The notes: generated by a model from the sequence alone, not told the origin. A DNA stretch of 64,000 nucleotides from Fluviicola sp. (GCF_029266855.1 NZ_JAQSWB010000005.1:209140-273139), one strand, 5' to 3'; positions 33,771 to 43,094 are shown, counted from the first letter of the stretch. Numbers and translations are program-made.

Positions 33771-33780
33771 CCGGTATGTG

Positions 33781-34104
33781 TTATAAAATTTCGTTGAGCG
33801 AAACATTGCTGTTGTAGAATGAGACAATCTCATTTCTGCTTCCATCAAAGTAAAATTTCAAAATGTAGTCCGCCAGGTAATCACGGTACTGCTCGCGGCC
33901 AATTTTCGGAAGGTAGATGTAACCTCTTCCCATTGGTTTGTGCTTGATGAATTTTTTACGCTCCAGGATTCGTACGATTGTTGAGACAGTGTTGTAAGCT
34001 GGTTTTGGATTGGGATACAAGTCAACTATTTCTTTCACAGTTGCTTTCTCCAGTTTCCAAAGCCTTAACATGACTTTCTCTTCTGCGGGTGTTAGTCTTT
34101 CCAT
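33781..34104 (-). CDS. BlaI/MecI-family transcriptional repressor
   Basis: 107 residues, a little shorter than usual (~120). The winged helix is clear: 'LTPAEEKVMLRLWKLEKATV' at the N-terminus, then 'PAYNTVSTIVRILERKKFI' (recognition helix) and 'RGYIYLPKIGREQYRDYL'. In characterised members the dimer represses beta-lactamase or other targets until a BlaR1/MecR1 (M56) protease cleaves it. No M56 gene is adjacent; the upstream same-strand neighbour is a C1-family peptidase. It has its own TTG-N20-TAGATTTG promoter, probably autoregulated. Confidence 0.9.
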   Translation of the reverse strand: MERLTPAEEKVMLRLWKLEKATVKEIVDLYPNPKPAYNTVSTIVRILERKKFIKHKPMGRGYIYLPKIGREQYRDYLADYILKFYFDGSRNEIVSFYNSNVSLNEIL

Positions 34105-34129
34105 GTTATATTAGTTTGTGGTAATGTGT

Positions 34130-34160
34130 CAAATCTAACAAAAAAAGTTTTCTCCACCAA
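34130..34160 (-). promoter_or_regulatory. Promoter of the BlaI-like gene
   Basis: On the minus strand TTG (34158-34160), 20-nt spacer and TAGATTTG (34130-34137) precede the BlaI ATG at 34104. It lies in the 64-nt gap after the C1 peptidase gene. Confidence 0.6.
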
Positions 34161-34168
34161 CTAATTAC

Positions 34169-35365
34169 TTATAATTTTAGTTTCGCTTTCAAGTCCTTTG
34201 GTAAACCCTCTTTATTCAAATAAATATTGATAGTTTTCATACGGAAATAGTGTTCAGAGACATACAAATATCCTTGTGGTAAGTTATCTGTCCCCCAGGA
34301 GTTCTTAACCAGGAAGTAACGTGTCCCGGACTGATCTTTAAACATTCCTACAATATGCATTCCATGATCATCCGTTGTTACTTTCCCATCGTAGCCCTGC
34401 TGGCGTTTTTCCTGTGTAATTGTTTGCTCTTTCACAGGTTCCAAAAAGGCATTGGATATTTTTGCTGCCCCGGCATCATTGAATGTTTTACTGTCTTTTC
34501 CGCGCGTCTGGATCGTTGACTCGTCTTCCGGGATGATCGCAATTCCCTGACGGAAGTTGAAACCTTTTTCAGAAACATCTGCTCCCCAAGCTAAAGTGTA
34601 CCCGTTTTTCAAGGCGTTTTCAGCTACTGCGACCATGTCTTCCAATGGAACATTGTAACTGTCTCCCCAAGCCCAGTTGTCAGGAATAGCAATTTCACAA
34701 GCTTCATAAAACGGATCGTTACTGAAAGAAGTAATGGAAACGTAATCATTCATTTTCAAGCCCAAAGAATTGGCGTAAGTCATGGGAGTGTATTTTTTAC
34801 CTTCGAAAGTAAACTCGGTAATATCCGGTCCTAAATACGCATCCAAAAGAGAAGAAAATGCTTTTTTCCATTCTGTTCCGATCCCGTGTCCTTTTTGGAC
34901 TTCCGCAAGAACTGTTTGCATGAAACTGTTTAGTACGGCAAATAATTCTTCGTGGTTGTAAGTTGTTTTTCCGTTAGTTAAACCCGTATAAACACTTTTA
35001 GGAACAATTCCGTAGCGTTTTATCACGTAAGGAATATCGTGAAATGCTCCACCCTCACTAAAGTTAATTTTTCCATCCATGCGGATAAAACGGTCTGCTT
35101 TTGATTCGTACGCTTTACGAACGATATACATTTCAGCCAGCTCAGAAGGATTTTTATGACCCATGCGGATCAATTCACTTTCAAAGAAAGATAATGATGA
35201 AAAGCTCCAGCAAGTTCCTGTCATTCCCTGACTTTCAACCGGAGTTGCATCTAATTGTACAACTTTGGTGAATTGGTATTTACTATCCGGAGCGTTTGTT
35301 ACTGTTTGGCTAAAGGCAAGTTGGGTACTCAGAGCCAGGGCTCCAAATAAAATATGTTTTCTCAT
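34169..35365 (-). CDS. C1-family (papain-like, bleomycin-hydrolase type) peptidase
   Basis: 398 residues with a signal peptide (MRKHILFGALALSTQLAFSQ), so exported. The catalytic triad is complete: Cys in 'GMTGTCWSFSSLSFFES' (about residue 51), His in 'DHGMHIVGMF' (about 334) and Asn in 'FLVKNSWG' (about 354). This is the layout of the C1B aminopeptidase/bleomycin hydrolase group, but periplasmic rather than cytosolic. It is likely a cysteine peptidase acting on envelope or exported peptides. It lies just upstream of the BlaI-like gene on the same strand. Confidence 0.92.
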   Translation of the reverse strand: MRKHILFGALALSTQLAFSQTVTNAPDSKYQFTKVVQLDATPVESQGMTGTCWSFSSLSFFESELIRMGHKNPSELAEMYIVRKAYESKADRFIRMDGKINFSEGGAFHDIPYVIKRYGIVPKSVYTGLTNGKTTYNHEELFAVLNSFMQTVLAEVQKGHGIGTEWKKAFSSLLDAYLGPDITEFTFEGKKYTPMTYANSLGLKMNDYVSITSFSNDPFYEACEIAIPDNWAWGDSYNVPLEDMVAVAENALKNGYTLAWGADVSEKGFNFRQGIAIIPEDESTIQTRGKDSKTFNDAGAAKISNAFLEPVKEQTITQEKRQQGYDGKVTTDDHGMHIVGMFKDQSGTRYFLVKNSWGTDNLPQGYLYVSEHYFRMKTINIYLNKEGLPKDLKAKLKL

Positions 35366-35419
35366 GTTTCTAGTTTATGGCCCCTAAAATAGAAATTTAA
35401 GTGCAAACAGACTTGTTCT

Positions 35420-36523
35420 TTAATGTATTAGTTGAAACCGCCTGCCCGGAAGAGAGCGAACCAAACCCTTGAACTCCAAACTCAACAGATCACTTGAAAC
35501 CTCACTAACTGTTAGTGAAGACAAATAACCGATGGTGTCCAGACTTAACTCCGGTTTGGTCTTCAAAACGGAAATAATTTTTTCTTCCCGCAAATTAAGG
35601 TCTACAAACAAAGCCCGCTGGCGTGCCCGCGTTTGTTCTTCCGGTTGCCAGTTCATAGCATCGATCAGATCTGCGGAGTTTCGGATCAGAAAAGCCTGAT
35701 TTTTCTGAATAAGCTTTAAACAGCCTGAGGAGTATGGCCTCGATATATCGCCCGGATATGCAAAAACATCCCTGTTGTAGTCGGAAGCCAACCCTGCCGT
35801 TATCAGTGAACCTCCTTTTTCGCCGCTTTCCACAACAATGGTAGCATCCGTTAAACCTGCTACAATCCTGTTACGCATAGGAAAATGTGCAGGTTCTGCT
35901 TTTTGGGAGGGAATGAACTCACTGATTATTCCGCCTGTTTCGAGCATTCTGTCTGCAATTTTCCGATGTTCACCCGGATACATTTTAGCAAGTCCGTGGC
36001 CCAGAACACCCCAGGTCGGCAGATTTTGTCTCAAAGCTTCCTGGTGTGCATAGATATCTATTCCATAGGCCATTCCGCTAACAATCGTCACATCATGTGA
36101 AGCCAAACCTTCTATCAGTTCATGGGTAAGTGCTTTCCCGTAATCTGTTGCATGACGCGTCCCGACTATGGAGACCAGTTTTGGAGGATTCCATTCGATA
36201 TTTCCTTTACTGTAAAGCAACAAGGGAGCATCACTGCATTGTTTTAGTCTTCGCGGGTAATTCTTTTCCGTGAAAAAAACAGTCTTTCCGCCTATACGCT
36301 CCAATTCCTGGAGTACTTTATCAGCTTCAACCAGGGCATTCAAACGCAGCTTCAATGAAATAAAATCAGCCGGAATACCAGGTATTTTAGCGAGGTTAAG
36401 GCGCTTTTCCGTAAAGAAGACTTCCAGATCATTAAAATGAGAAATAATGATGCGGGCCCTTCGGCTTCCGATGCCACTTAAAAAGGTAAGTGCAATTTGA
36501 TGATGAATAGTTGTGAAATTCAA
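35420..36523 (-). CDS. dprA: DNA-processing protein DprA
   Basis: 367 residues. A helix-hairpin-helix-like N-terminus ('LSGIGSRRARIIISHF') leads to the DprA Rossmann fold, with 'VSIVGTRHATDYGKAL' (about 117), 'TIVSGMAYGIDIYAHQEAL', 'FPMRNRIVAGLTDATIVVE' and 'GEKGGSLITAGLA'. A C-terminal winged-helix region (about 300-365) completes the family layout. DprA binds single-stranded DNA and loads RecA during natural transformation. The start appears to be TTG, as no ATG lies near the conserved N-terminus. It is divergent from the TonB receptor gene across ~45 nt. Confidence 0.95.
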   Translation of the reverse strand: MNFTTIHHQIALTFLSGIGSRRARIIISHFNDLEVFFTEKRLNLAKIPGIPADFISLKLRLNALVEADKVLQELERIGGKTVFFTEKNYPRRLKQCSDAPLLLYSKGNIEWNPPKLVSIVGTRHATDYGKALTHELIEGLASHDVTIVSGMAYGIDIYAHQEALRQNLPTWGVLGHGLAKMYPGEHRKIADRMLETGGIISEFIPSQKAEPAHFPMRNRIVAGLTDATIVVESGEKGGSLITAGLASDYNRDVFAYPGDISRPYSSGCLKLIQKNQAFLIRNSADLIDAMNWQPEEQTRARQRALFVDLNLREEKIISVLKTKPELSLDTIGYLSSLTVSEVSSDLLSLEFKGLVRSLPGRRFQLIH

Positions 36524-36567
36524 TTTTTTGGTACTTTGGTCTCTTGAATATAAGAAAAAACAGCTTT

Positions 36568-38913
36568 ATGAAGCAAGTACTACTCCTACTTTTTTTAGTT
36601 CCGATCACACTTTTTTCCCAAGAGATCGTTGGTACCGTTTTGAATGCTGAAACACGAGAACCAATTCCTTTTGCCCAATTAAAAATTGAAGGCGGAGTCC
36701 GGGTTTTGACTAATGAGAACGGTGAATATTCCTTTAAGTTAGAATCATTTCCTGCGACCTGTATTATTTCTGCAACGGATTATTATCCCGATACTTTACA
36801 GATCATTTCCAACCGAATAGAAGTTATCCGGCTGAGGCCGTTAACACCTATTCAGGATCTCGGGCCGGTTGTTGTTGCGGCATCGCGCAGACCGCAATCA
36901 GTCCAGGAATTAACTATTTCACTGGACATTATTAAACCCGAATTAATTGCCAACAAAGGAATAACAGATTTGGAACAAGCAGTTGACCAGGTTCCGGGTG
37001 CCTATGCAATGGACGGACAGGTCAGCATTCGCGGAGGAAGCGGCTTTACCTATGGTGCCGGAAGCAGGGTCCTGGTTCTCTGGAATGAGATTCCGCTTCT
37101 TTCAGCTGATGCCGGAGACGCCAAATGGAGTTCCATTCCCATTGAAAATGTACAACAGATCGAAGTCATCAAAGGCGCGTCCTCCGTATTGTATGGTTCC
37201 GGAGCGTTGAACGGGATGATTTCCCTGATTGAGCGGGAACCAACGGAAAAAGCAAGTTTGAACGTCCAGGTGCAGGGGGGAATTTACGATAATCCGAAAC
37301 GTTCCAGCTTAAAGTGGTGGAGTAAAAACCCCACGTTCTACCAGGGCGATGTGACCTTTGCGAAACAATTCGGGCGTTTTGGACTGACACTCGGAGCATA
37401 CGGATACACCAACGACGGTTACCGCCAGGGCGAAACGGAAGACAGGGGACGATTTAACGGAACCATTAGCTACAGGCCAAAGAACATTAAAAACTTCAAA
37501 GCTTCACTGGGTTGGAATGCGCAACTGCAAAAGGCCGGAAATTTTATCATTTGGGAAAGCGATTCATTGGCTTATCAGCCTTTCGGGGGAGCTGACACCA
37601 GTTTGCCGGGTTCCAGTTTGACCTACAACCGGGGAGTGCGCCTATCGGTAGATCCGACAATCAAATATGTGGATAAGTTCGGGAACAAACACTTATTAAG
37701 AGGAAGGCTTTACTTTATCGACAATAAAAATTACACCAATCTTTCCCAAAGCTCCAAATCAGAAGTTTGGTACGGAGATTACCAGTTTCAGCGCGGATGG
37801 AATAACAATTCCTGGGTTCTGACAACAGGACTTACAGCCATTGCAAATGAAGTAAAATCCTACTTGTTCGGAAATCACAATTCATTGAACGGGGCACTTT
37901 ACCTGCAGGGAGAGAAAAACTGGAAGAAAGTAAATATTGTGGCCGGAATTCGCGGAGAATATTTTGAACAAGACGGAAGGCAGGGAGACTCGGATTATTA
38001 TTTTGGAAAGGATTCAACTAATAAAATTCCGATCAGGCCCATAATCAGAGGCGGGATCCATTACGCCGTTTTGAAACACACTCACTTGCGTGCTTCCTTC
38101 GGACAAGGTGTGCGTTACCCAAGTGTAGCAGAAAGATACACCACAACCTCAGTTGGCGGACTGCTTATTTTCGCGAATCCGGATTTGAAACCGGAGACAG
38201 GCTGGGCTGCCGAGATCGGAGTGAAACAAGGGGTGAAGATCGGGAAATGGAAAGGATTTGTAGATGTTGCGGGATTTATCAATCACTATGACAACATGAT
38301 GGAATTTACCTTCGGACTGTATATTCCGGATTCCATTCCATTGAATTTTTTCAACCCGAATGCACCGGGGTATGTGAAGAAATGGTTAGGTTTCCGTGCC
38401 CAAAATGCCGAATCAGCAGAAATTGCCGGAGCAGAAATTTCTATTTCCGGAGAAGGGAAGATCGGGCCGGTTTCCGTTTTGGCTTTACTGGGATATACCT
38501 ATATGAATCCGATTTCAAAGAACAATGATTCAGTTTACCGCTTAAGCTTTTCCGACACTTCCTCAAATATGCTGAAGTACCGCTTTAATCACCTGGCGAA
38601 AGCAGATCTTCAATTGGATTGGAAAGGAATCAGCATCGGAGGATCGATGCGCTTAAACAGTTACATGAAGAATATCGATGCGATTTTTGAGGACGGTTTC
38701 CTGGGCCAGCAAATTCTGCCAGGCCTGAAAGAATACCGGGAAGAACACCAGGGAGTCAGCGTAGTATTTGATGCGCGGATCGGATATACCTACAAAGAAA
38801 AATACAAGGTGGCTTTTATAGTGAATAACATTGCGAATGCGGAATACATGACCAGACCGGGAGACATCCAGGCACCGAGAGCGTTTATGCTGCAGTTGAG
38901 TTACAAGATGTAA
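36568..38913 (+). CDS. TonB-dependent outer-membrane receptor
   Basis: 781 residues from the ATG giving signal peptide MKQVLLLLFLVPITLFSQ. A carboxypeptidase-D-like regulatory domain (about 18-100; 'IVGTVLNAETREPIPFAQLK') precedes the plug ('GAYAMDGQVSIRGGSGFTYG', 'IEVIKGASSVLYGSGALNG') and a 22-strand barrel region ending in an aromatic-type C-terminus ('RAFMLQLSYKM'). It should import a scarce ligand, such as a siderophore, cobalamin or oligosaccharide, using TonB energy. No SusD partner is adjacent, so a metal-chelate or vitamin receptor is favoured over a glycan system. Confidence 0.92.
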   Translation: MKQVLLLLFLVPITLFSQEIVGTVLNAETREPIPFAQLKIEGGVRVLTNENGEYSFKLESFPATCIISATDYYPDTLQIISNRIEVIRLRPLTPIQDLGPVVVAASRRPQSVQELTISLDIIKPELIANKGITDLEQAVDQVPGAYAMDGQVSIRGGSGFTYGAGSRVLVLWNEIPLLSADAGDAKWSSIPIENVQQIEVIKGASSVLYGSGALNGMISLIEREPTEKASLNVQVQGGIYDNPKRSSLKWWSKNPTFYQGDVTFAKQFGRFGLTLGAYGYTNDGYRQGETEDRGRFNGTISYRPKNIKNFKASLGWNAQLQKAGNFIIWESDSLAYQPFGGADTSLPGSSLTYNRGVRLSVDPTIKYVDKFGNKHLLRGRLYFIDNKNYTNLSQSSKSEVWYGDYQFQRGWNNNSWVLTTGLTAIANEVKSYLFGNHNSLNGALYLQGEKNWKKVNIVAGIRGEYFEQDGRQGDSDYYFGKDSTNKIPIRPIIRGGIHYAVLKHTHLRASFGQGVRYPSVAERYTTTSVGGLLIFANPDLKPETGWAAEIGVKQGVKIGKWKGFVDVAGFINHYDNMMEFTFGLYIPDSIPLNFFNPNAPGYVKKWLGFRAQNAESAEIAGAEISISGEGKIGPVSVLALLGYTYMNPISKNNDSVYRLSFSDTSSNMLKYRFNHLAKADLQLDWKGISIGGSMRLNSYMKNIDAIFEDGFLGQQILPGLKEYREEHQGVSVVFDARIGYTYKEKYKVAFIVNNIANAEYMTRPGDIQAPRAFMLQLSYKM

Positions 38914-38926
38914 CTATTTACATAAG

Positions 38927-40729
38927 TTAGTTCGCAGCAAAAAACTGCATGATCACTTTCGCCTTGGCTTTTCCAACAACTGAAGCCAGACTTTCTTCGT
39001 TTTGTTCTTTCACCCGCTTTACAGATTTGAAGGTTTTGATGAGATCCTGAACCGTTTTCTCGCCTATTCCCGGAATACTTTCAAGTTCATTGTTCAGAGC
39101 ACTTTTGCTTCTTCTGTTCCTGTGGTGCGTGATCCCGAACCGATGTGCTTCGTTTCTCAAATGCTGGATAACTTTTAAAGTTTCGGATCGCTTGTCGAGA
39201 TACAACGGCAAGCTGTCGCCCGGATAGAATAATTCTTCCAAACGTTTCGCAATACCGATAATAGCAATTTTTCCGCGCAGGTTTAATTTTTCCAAAGCTT
39301 CCAGTGCGGCACTCAATTGCCCTTTTCCACCGTCAATGATGATCAGTTGGGGCAAAGGTTGTTCTTCCTCCAGGAGTCTCCGGTATCGCCTGTAAACAGC
39401 TTCCCGCATGGTAGCAAAATCATCAGGACCTTCTACGGTCTGTACATTGAAATGGCGGTAATCTTTTTTACTGGGTTTTGCATCCTTGAAAACAACACAG
39501 GCTGAAACAGGATTTGTTCCCTGGATATTCGAGTTATCGAAACATTCGATATGAACAGGAAGTTCTGACAGTCGCAGATCCGCTTTCATGGTTTCCAAAA
39601 TGCGGTTGGTGTGTTTTTCCGGATCCTTGATCTTTTCCTGTTTGATTTTCTCTATCCGGTAAGACTTTGCATTGCGAAGCGAAAGGTCGATCAACGCTTT
39701 TTTATCGCCGCGCTGAGGCGCAAAGAAGCGGACTCCCTCCATTTCCCAATCTACATCTGTTTCAACCAGGATCTCTTTTGCTTCACTTTGGAAACGCTCA
39801 CGCAGTTCGGGAAGTACGAATGTAATAATGTCGGCCTGGGTTTCGTCCAGTTTCCGTTTTACTTCAACTGTGATTCCGTGAATGATCGCTCCGTGATTAA
39901 TAACCAGGTAGTTCACGAATACAATATCATTGTCCTCCACCATGGTTACTACATCCACTTGGTGAATCGTAGGTGAAACTACTGTTGATTTGGCTTTGTA
40001 TTTTTCAAGGATTTCAATGCGTGTTTTGATATCATGTGCTTCCTCAAAACGAAAATCAGCAGAAGCCTGGAGCATCAATTGTTTTAAATTTTGAATCACG
40101 CTGTATATGTTTCCTTTCAGAATTCCTTCGATCTGCTCGATCATCCGGTTGTATTCCTCTGCTTTTTGTTTTCCTTCGCAAGGACCTTTACATTTCCCGA
40201 TATGATATTCCAGGCAGACTTTGTAAGAACTTTTCTCAATTTTATTTGCTGCCAGGTCAAGTGCACAGGTTCTGAGAGGAAACAAATCCCGGATCAGATC
40301 AAGTAAGGTATGCATCACCCTCCCGCTTGGATAGGGGCCATAATAGCGCGAACCGTCTTTCACCAATATCCGTGTTGAAAACACACGTGGAAAAGGTTCT
40401 TTCTTTACGCAGATCCAGGGATATGTTTTATCGTCTTTTAGCTGAATATTGTATTTGGGAAGGTATTTCTTGATGAGGTTGTTTTCCAGCAGGAGCGCGT
40501 CCATTTCGGAATCAACAACTATATATTGAATGTCGGCAATCTTTTTTACAAGAATATAGGTTTTGGTGTGTTCGTGATTCTTATTGAAATAAGAGGAAAC
40601 CCTTTTTTTAAGATTTTTTGCCTTTCCTACGTAAAGAATTGTTCCATTTTTATCGAAATATTGATACACTCCCGGTTTGTCAGGCAGTGTTTTCAGTTTT
40701 AATCCGATATCCATTTTTTTGTCATCCAC
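38927..40729 (-). CDS. uvrC: Excinuclease ABC subunit C (UvrC)
   Basis: 600 residues with the full UvrC layout: GIY-YIG nuclease (about 12-95; 'PGVYQYFDKNGTILYVGKAK'), UVR motif (about 205-240; 'ADFRFEEAHDIKTRIEILE'), RNase H-like endonuclease domain ('IECFDNSNIQGTNPVSACVV', 'IIDGGKGQLSAAL') and a C-terminal helix-hairpin-helix ('SIPGIGEKTVQDLIKTF'). It makes the two incisions in nucleotide excision repair with UvrAB. It is convergent with the TonB receptor gene, with only 13 nt between stops. Confidence 0.98.
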   Translation of the reverse strand: MDDKKMDIGLKLKTLPDKPGVYQYFDKNGTILYVGKAKNLKKRVSSYFNKNHEHTKTYILVKKIADIQYIVVDSEMDALLLENNLIKKYLPKYNIQLKDDKTYPWICVKKEPFPRVFSTRILVKDGSRYYGPYPSGRVMHTLLDLIRDLFPLRTCALDLAANKIEKSSYKVCLEYHIGKCKGPCEGKQKAEEYNRMIEQIEGILKGNIYSVIQNLKQLMLQASADFRFEEAHDIKTRIEILEKYKAKSTVVSPTIHQVDVVTMVEDNDIVFVNYLVINHGAIIHGITVEVKRKLDETQADIITFVLPELRERFQSEAKEILVETDVDWEMEGVRFFAPQRGDKKALIDLSLRNAKSYRIEKIKQEKIKDPEKHTNRILETMKADLRLSELPVHIECFDNSNIQGTNPVSACVVFKDAKPSKKDYRHFNVQTVEGPDDFATMREAVYRRYRRLLEEEQPLPQLIIIDGGKGQLSAALEALEKLNLRGKIAIIGIAKRLEELFYPGDSLPLYLDKRSETLKVIQHLRNEAHRFGITHHRNRRSKSALNNELESIPGIGEKTVQDLIKTFKSVKRVKEQNEESLASVVGKAKAKVIMQFFAAN

Positions 40730-40817
40730 TATGTAAAGTTAAACAAGAAGTATTAAAATCGGGAAATTGTTGAGTTTATAAATACAGTCTTTGCGACTAA
40801 AGTTTTGGGAATTAATC

Positions 40818-40825
40818 TATTTTTG
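40818..40825 (+). promoter_or_regulatory. Probable -7 element of the M48 protease gene
   Basis: TATTTTTG fits TAnnTTTG and lies 16 nt before the ATG at 40842. It supports that ATG over the upstream TTG-initiated extension, which would begin before the promoter. Confidence 0.6.
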
Positions 40826-40841
40826 TATAAATGTCGATACT

Positions 40842-41645
40842 ATGAAAAGAGTTGTTGTTTTTTCTTTATTGTTAATCGGGGGTGCCGGGTTATTAGCAAA
40901 TTGTAAGGGGTCTAAAAAATTGGGCTCCGGATTTAATCTTTTCCCCGTTGACCAGGACCGTCAGCTAGGAGCACAGGTTGCTGCTGAAATTGATGGGAAC
41001 CCGAAAGAATACCCTTTATTGGATTCAGCTTCAAACAAAGAGGTCTATCAATACCTTTATAAGATTCGGAACACTATTTTAAATTCAGGACAGGTGCAGC
41101 ATAAATCGGACTTTGCCTGGAGACTGAGAATCATTCGTGACGACAGTACGTTAAATGCTTTTTGTACGCCGGGCGGATACATTTATGTTTATACCGGAAT
41201 TTTGAAATATTTGGACAATGAGGCCCAGTTGGCCGGAGTATTGGGTCATGAAATTGCTCACGCAGATTTCCGTCATTCTACCCGACAAATGACACAGATG
41301 TACGGTGTACAGACTTTGCTTGCAATTATTGCAGGAGATCGTCAGCAACTGGCACAAATTACAGCCGGATTGGTTGGCTTGAAATTTTCCCGGAATCATG
41401 AATCAGAAGCCGATAAAGGTTCTGTGACCTATCTTTGTCCGACAGTATATCAGGCAGATGGCGGAGCCGGATTCTTTGAGAAAATTAATGCTGCCGGAGG
41501 TTCCCGAGCACCGGAATTTTTAAGCACGCATCCAAATCCGGTAAACCGTATCGAAGCATTTAAAAATTATCGAATTGAAATGGCCTGTCAGGGAGTGAAT
41601 GATTTTGCTGCTGATTATAAACGAATAATGGCCAAGTTACCTTAA
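40842..41645 (+). CDS. M48-family metalloprotease lipoprotein
   Basis: 267 residues with a short signal peptide ending in an atypical lipobox (…GAGLLANCKG), so probably lipid-anchored in the envelope. The zinc site is complete: 'GVLGHEIAHADFRHSTRQM' (HExxH, about residues 134-140) plus the third ligand in 'RNHESEADKGSV' (about 186). This matches the BepA/YfgC-like M48 peptidases that help outer-membrane protein quality control. The next gene starts 8 nt downstream and is probably co-transcribed. Confidence 0.92.
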   Translation: MKRVVVFSLLLIGGAGLLANCKGSKKLGSGFNLFPVDQDRQLGAQVAAEIDGNPKEYPLLDSASNKEVYQYLYKIRNTILNSGQVQHKSDFAWRLRIIRDDSTLNAFCTPGGYIYVYTGILKYLDNEAQLAGVLGHEIAHADFRHSTRQMTQMYGVQTLLAIIAGDRQQLAQITAGLVGLKFSRNHESEADKGSVTYLCPTVYQADGGAGFFEKINAAGGSRAPEFLSTHPNPVNRIEAFKNYRIEMACQGVNDFAADYKRIMAKLP

Positions 41646-41653
41646 ACATCTTT

Positions 41654-42421
41654 ATGCAATTATTTCTCGGAGACGGAAGCTATGTTTTAACAAATGAGGG
41701 AATAGATTGTTCTATTCCATTGGAAGGAACAGAACAAAATGTTCGCGCGTGGTATGTTTCGCCACCGATTATTGAGCCTGTTCGTGAAAATGGCTGGGTA
41801 GGAGCTGTTGCTGAAGGCGGAAGTGTGAATTTTCGCTCCATTCATTTCAATCCCCATGGTCATGGGACACATACGGAGTGTTTAGGCCACATCACTTCCG
41901 AAGTTCATTCGGTAAATGGAGTAATTGACAAATTATTGTATTCCGCTTTACTTGTTACGGTTTCCCCTGAAATTCGTTTACAATCAGACGGAACGGTGGA
42001 TCGTGTGGTTACTGCGGCTTCGATTTCCCCCCAGTTGGAAGGATTCAAGGCTGAGGCATTGCTTATCCGGACACTCCCGAACGATGAAGGGAAAATGCAT
42101 TTGAATTATTCGGACAGCAATCCGGCTTATTGTGATGTGGATATTTTACCGATTTTGAACAAATTAGGGGTAAATCATTTGCTGATCGACACTCCTTCGG
42201 TTGACCGGGAAAAGGATGGAGGGGAACTGGCTTTTCATCATGGATTTTGGGGTGTTCCAAAGAATCAGAGATTTGACAGAACGATCACGGAGATGATCTA
42301 TATTCCGGATGAGGTTTTGGATGGAGAGTATATGCTTAATCTGCAAACAGCACCATTTGTTAATGATGCAACACCTAGCCGACCGGTTTTGTTTCCGCTT
42401 CATCGAAACGCGGAGGATTAA
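41654..42421 (+). CDS. Cyclase-family (arylformamidase-like) metal hydrolase
   Basis: 255 residues of the PF04199-type 'cyclase' family that includes kynurenine formamidase. The metal motif appears as 'FNPHGHGTHTECLGHI' (about 67-82), i.e. HGTHTE where the family usually has HxGTHxD, so one ligand is Glu rather than Asp. It also has 'LLIRTLPN', 'HLLIDTPSVDREKDGG' and 'AFHHGFWG', which fit later active-site segments. It likely hydrolyses an amide or ester. No tryptophan-catabolism neighbours, so kynB cannot be assigned. Probably co-transcribed with the M48 gene. Confidence 0.82.
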   Translation: MQLFLGDGSYVLTNEGIDCSIPLEGTEQNVRAWYVSPPIIEPVRENGWVGAVAEGGSVNFRSIHFNPHGHGTHTECLGHITSEVHSVNGVIDKLLYSALLVTVSPEIRLQSDGTVDRVVTAASISPQLEGFKAEALLIRTLPNDEGKMHLNYSDSNPAYCDVDILPILNKLGVNHLLIDTPSVDREKDGGELAFHHGFWGVPKNQRFDRTITEMIYIPDEVLDGEYMLNLQTAPFVNDATPSRPVLFPLHRNAED

Positions 42422-42432
42422 AAAGATTATAT

Positions 42433-42466
42433 TTGCTTTATAAATTAAAAAGTGGCGTTATTTTTG
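42433..42466 (+). promoter_or_regulatory. Promoter of the downstream lipoprotein
   Basis: TTG (42433-42435), 23-nt spacer, TATTTTTG (42459-42466); 28 nt before the ATG at 42495. Confidence 0.55.
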
Positions 42467-42494
42467 GTGTCACAATTTGACAAATTATTTAAAC

Positions 42495-43025
42495 ATGAAA
42501 CGAATTTTTGCTTTTGCAGTTTTAACTCTTCTTGTTGTAAGTTGTGCTCAGAAAATTCCTTACACGGATCAAGTAAAACAGGATTTTGATTTATCACCGG
42601 AGAATATGACGAAGGTTCAGTTTTATACCTCGTCGAATATCATTCTGGAGAAGAATCAATCTTCAGGTAATCAGGGAACAGGAAGTTCAGGAGAATTGGT
42701 GGTTAATTCATCAAAAACACAAGACCGTATCATTATACCTACGAATACAAGAGGGGTTTTTGAAAAGATCGGACCAAACAATGAAATCGTTGTTCGTTTT
42801 GAAGTGGGTTCCGGAAGAGTGGTTAAGTTTGCAACACGAGTAACTCAGACAAGCGGGAAATATTACCTGGTTGCTGATTGGAAAAACAACGGAGGCACCA
42901 TGGAATATGGTGGTGAAACGTATACGGTTTCTTCCGGTGGAAGCAGCGCGTTTTTGCAGGTTCGTTTGAAAAAACTACAAAAAACAAAACGCAAAGACCG
43001 TGTTGTTAAGGGAATGAAAGTTTAA
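42495..43025 (+). CDS. Lipoprotein of unknown function
   Basis: 176 residues with a lipobox signal ('FAVLTLLVVSCAQ', anchor Cys about 17). The mature part is beta-rich and contains 'NMTKVQFYTSSNIILEK' and 'NEIVVRFEVGSGRVVKF', ending in a highly basic tail (KKLQKTKRKDRVVKGMKV). No family was recognised. Start at ATG 42495 rather than an upstream TTG, because it gives the signal peptide directly. Followed by a near-perfect terminator palindrome. Confidence 0.7.
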   Translation: MKRIFAFAVLTLLVVSCAQKIPYTDQVKQDFDLSPENMTKVQFYTSSNIILEKNQSSGNQGTGSSGELVVNSSKTQDRIIIPTNTRGVFEKIGPNNEIVVRFEVGSGRVVKFATRVTQTSGKYYLVADWKNNGGTMEYGGETYTVSSGGSSAFLQVRLKKLQKTKRKDRVVKGMKV

Positions 43026-43047
43026 TTTTCACGAGATAAGAATTTGG

Positions 43048-43078
43048 AAACGGGAACACAAATTGTGTTCCCGTTTCT
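43048..43078. terminator. Perfect-palindrome terminator
   Basis: A 13-bp perfect stem (43048-43060 with 43064-43076) with a 3-nt loop, followed by a T-rich tract. It ends the lipoprotein transcript and overlaps the region where the -33 element of the next promoter should lie. Confidence 0.88.
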
Positions 43079-43081
43079 TTT

Positions 43082-43089
43082 TAACTTTG
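43082..43089 (+). promoter_or_regulatory. -7-like element very close to the hemJ ATG
   Basis: TAACTTTG matches TAnnTTTG but ends only 5 nt before the ATG at 43095, implying a leaderless or nearly leaderless mRNA if used. A TTG at 43063-43065 gives a short 16-nt spacer. Confidence 0.5.
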
Positions 43090-43094
43090 CAGGG

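Noticed and set aside
36568..38913. Polysaccharide utilisation locus (SusC/SusD)
   Set aside because: No SusD-like lipoprotein or glycan-degrading enzymes beside the TonB receptor; it is flanked by dprA and uvrC.
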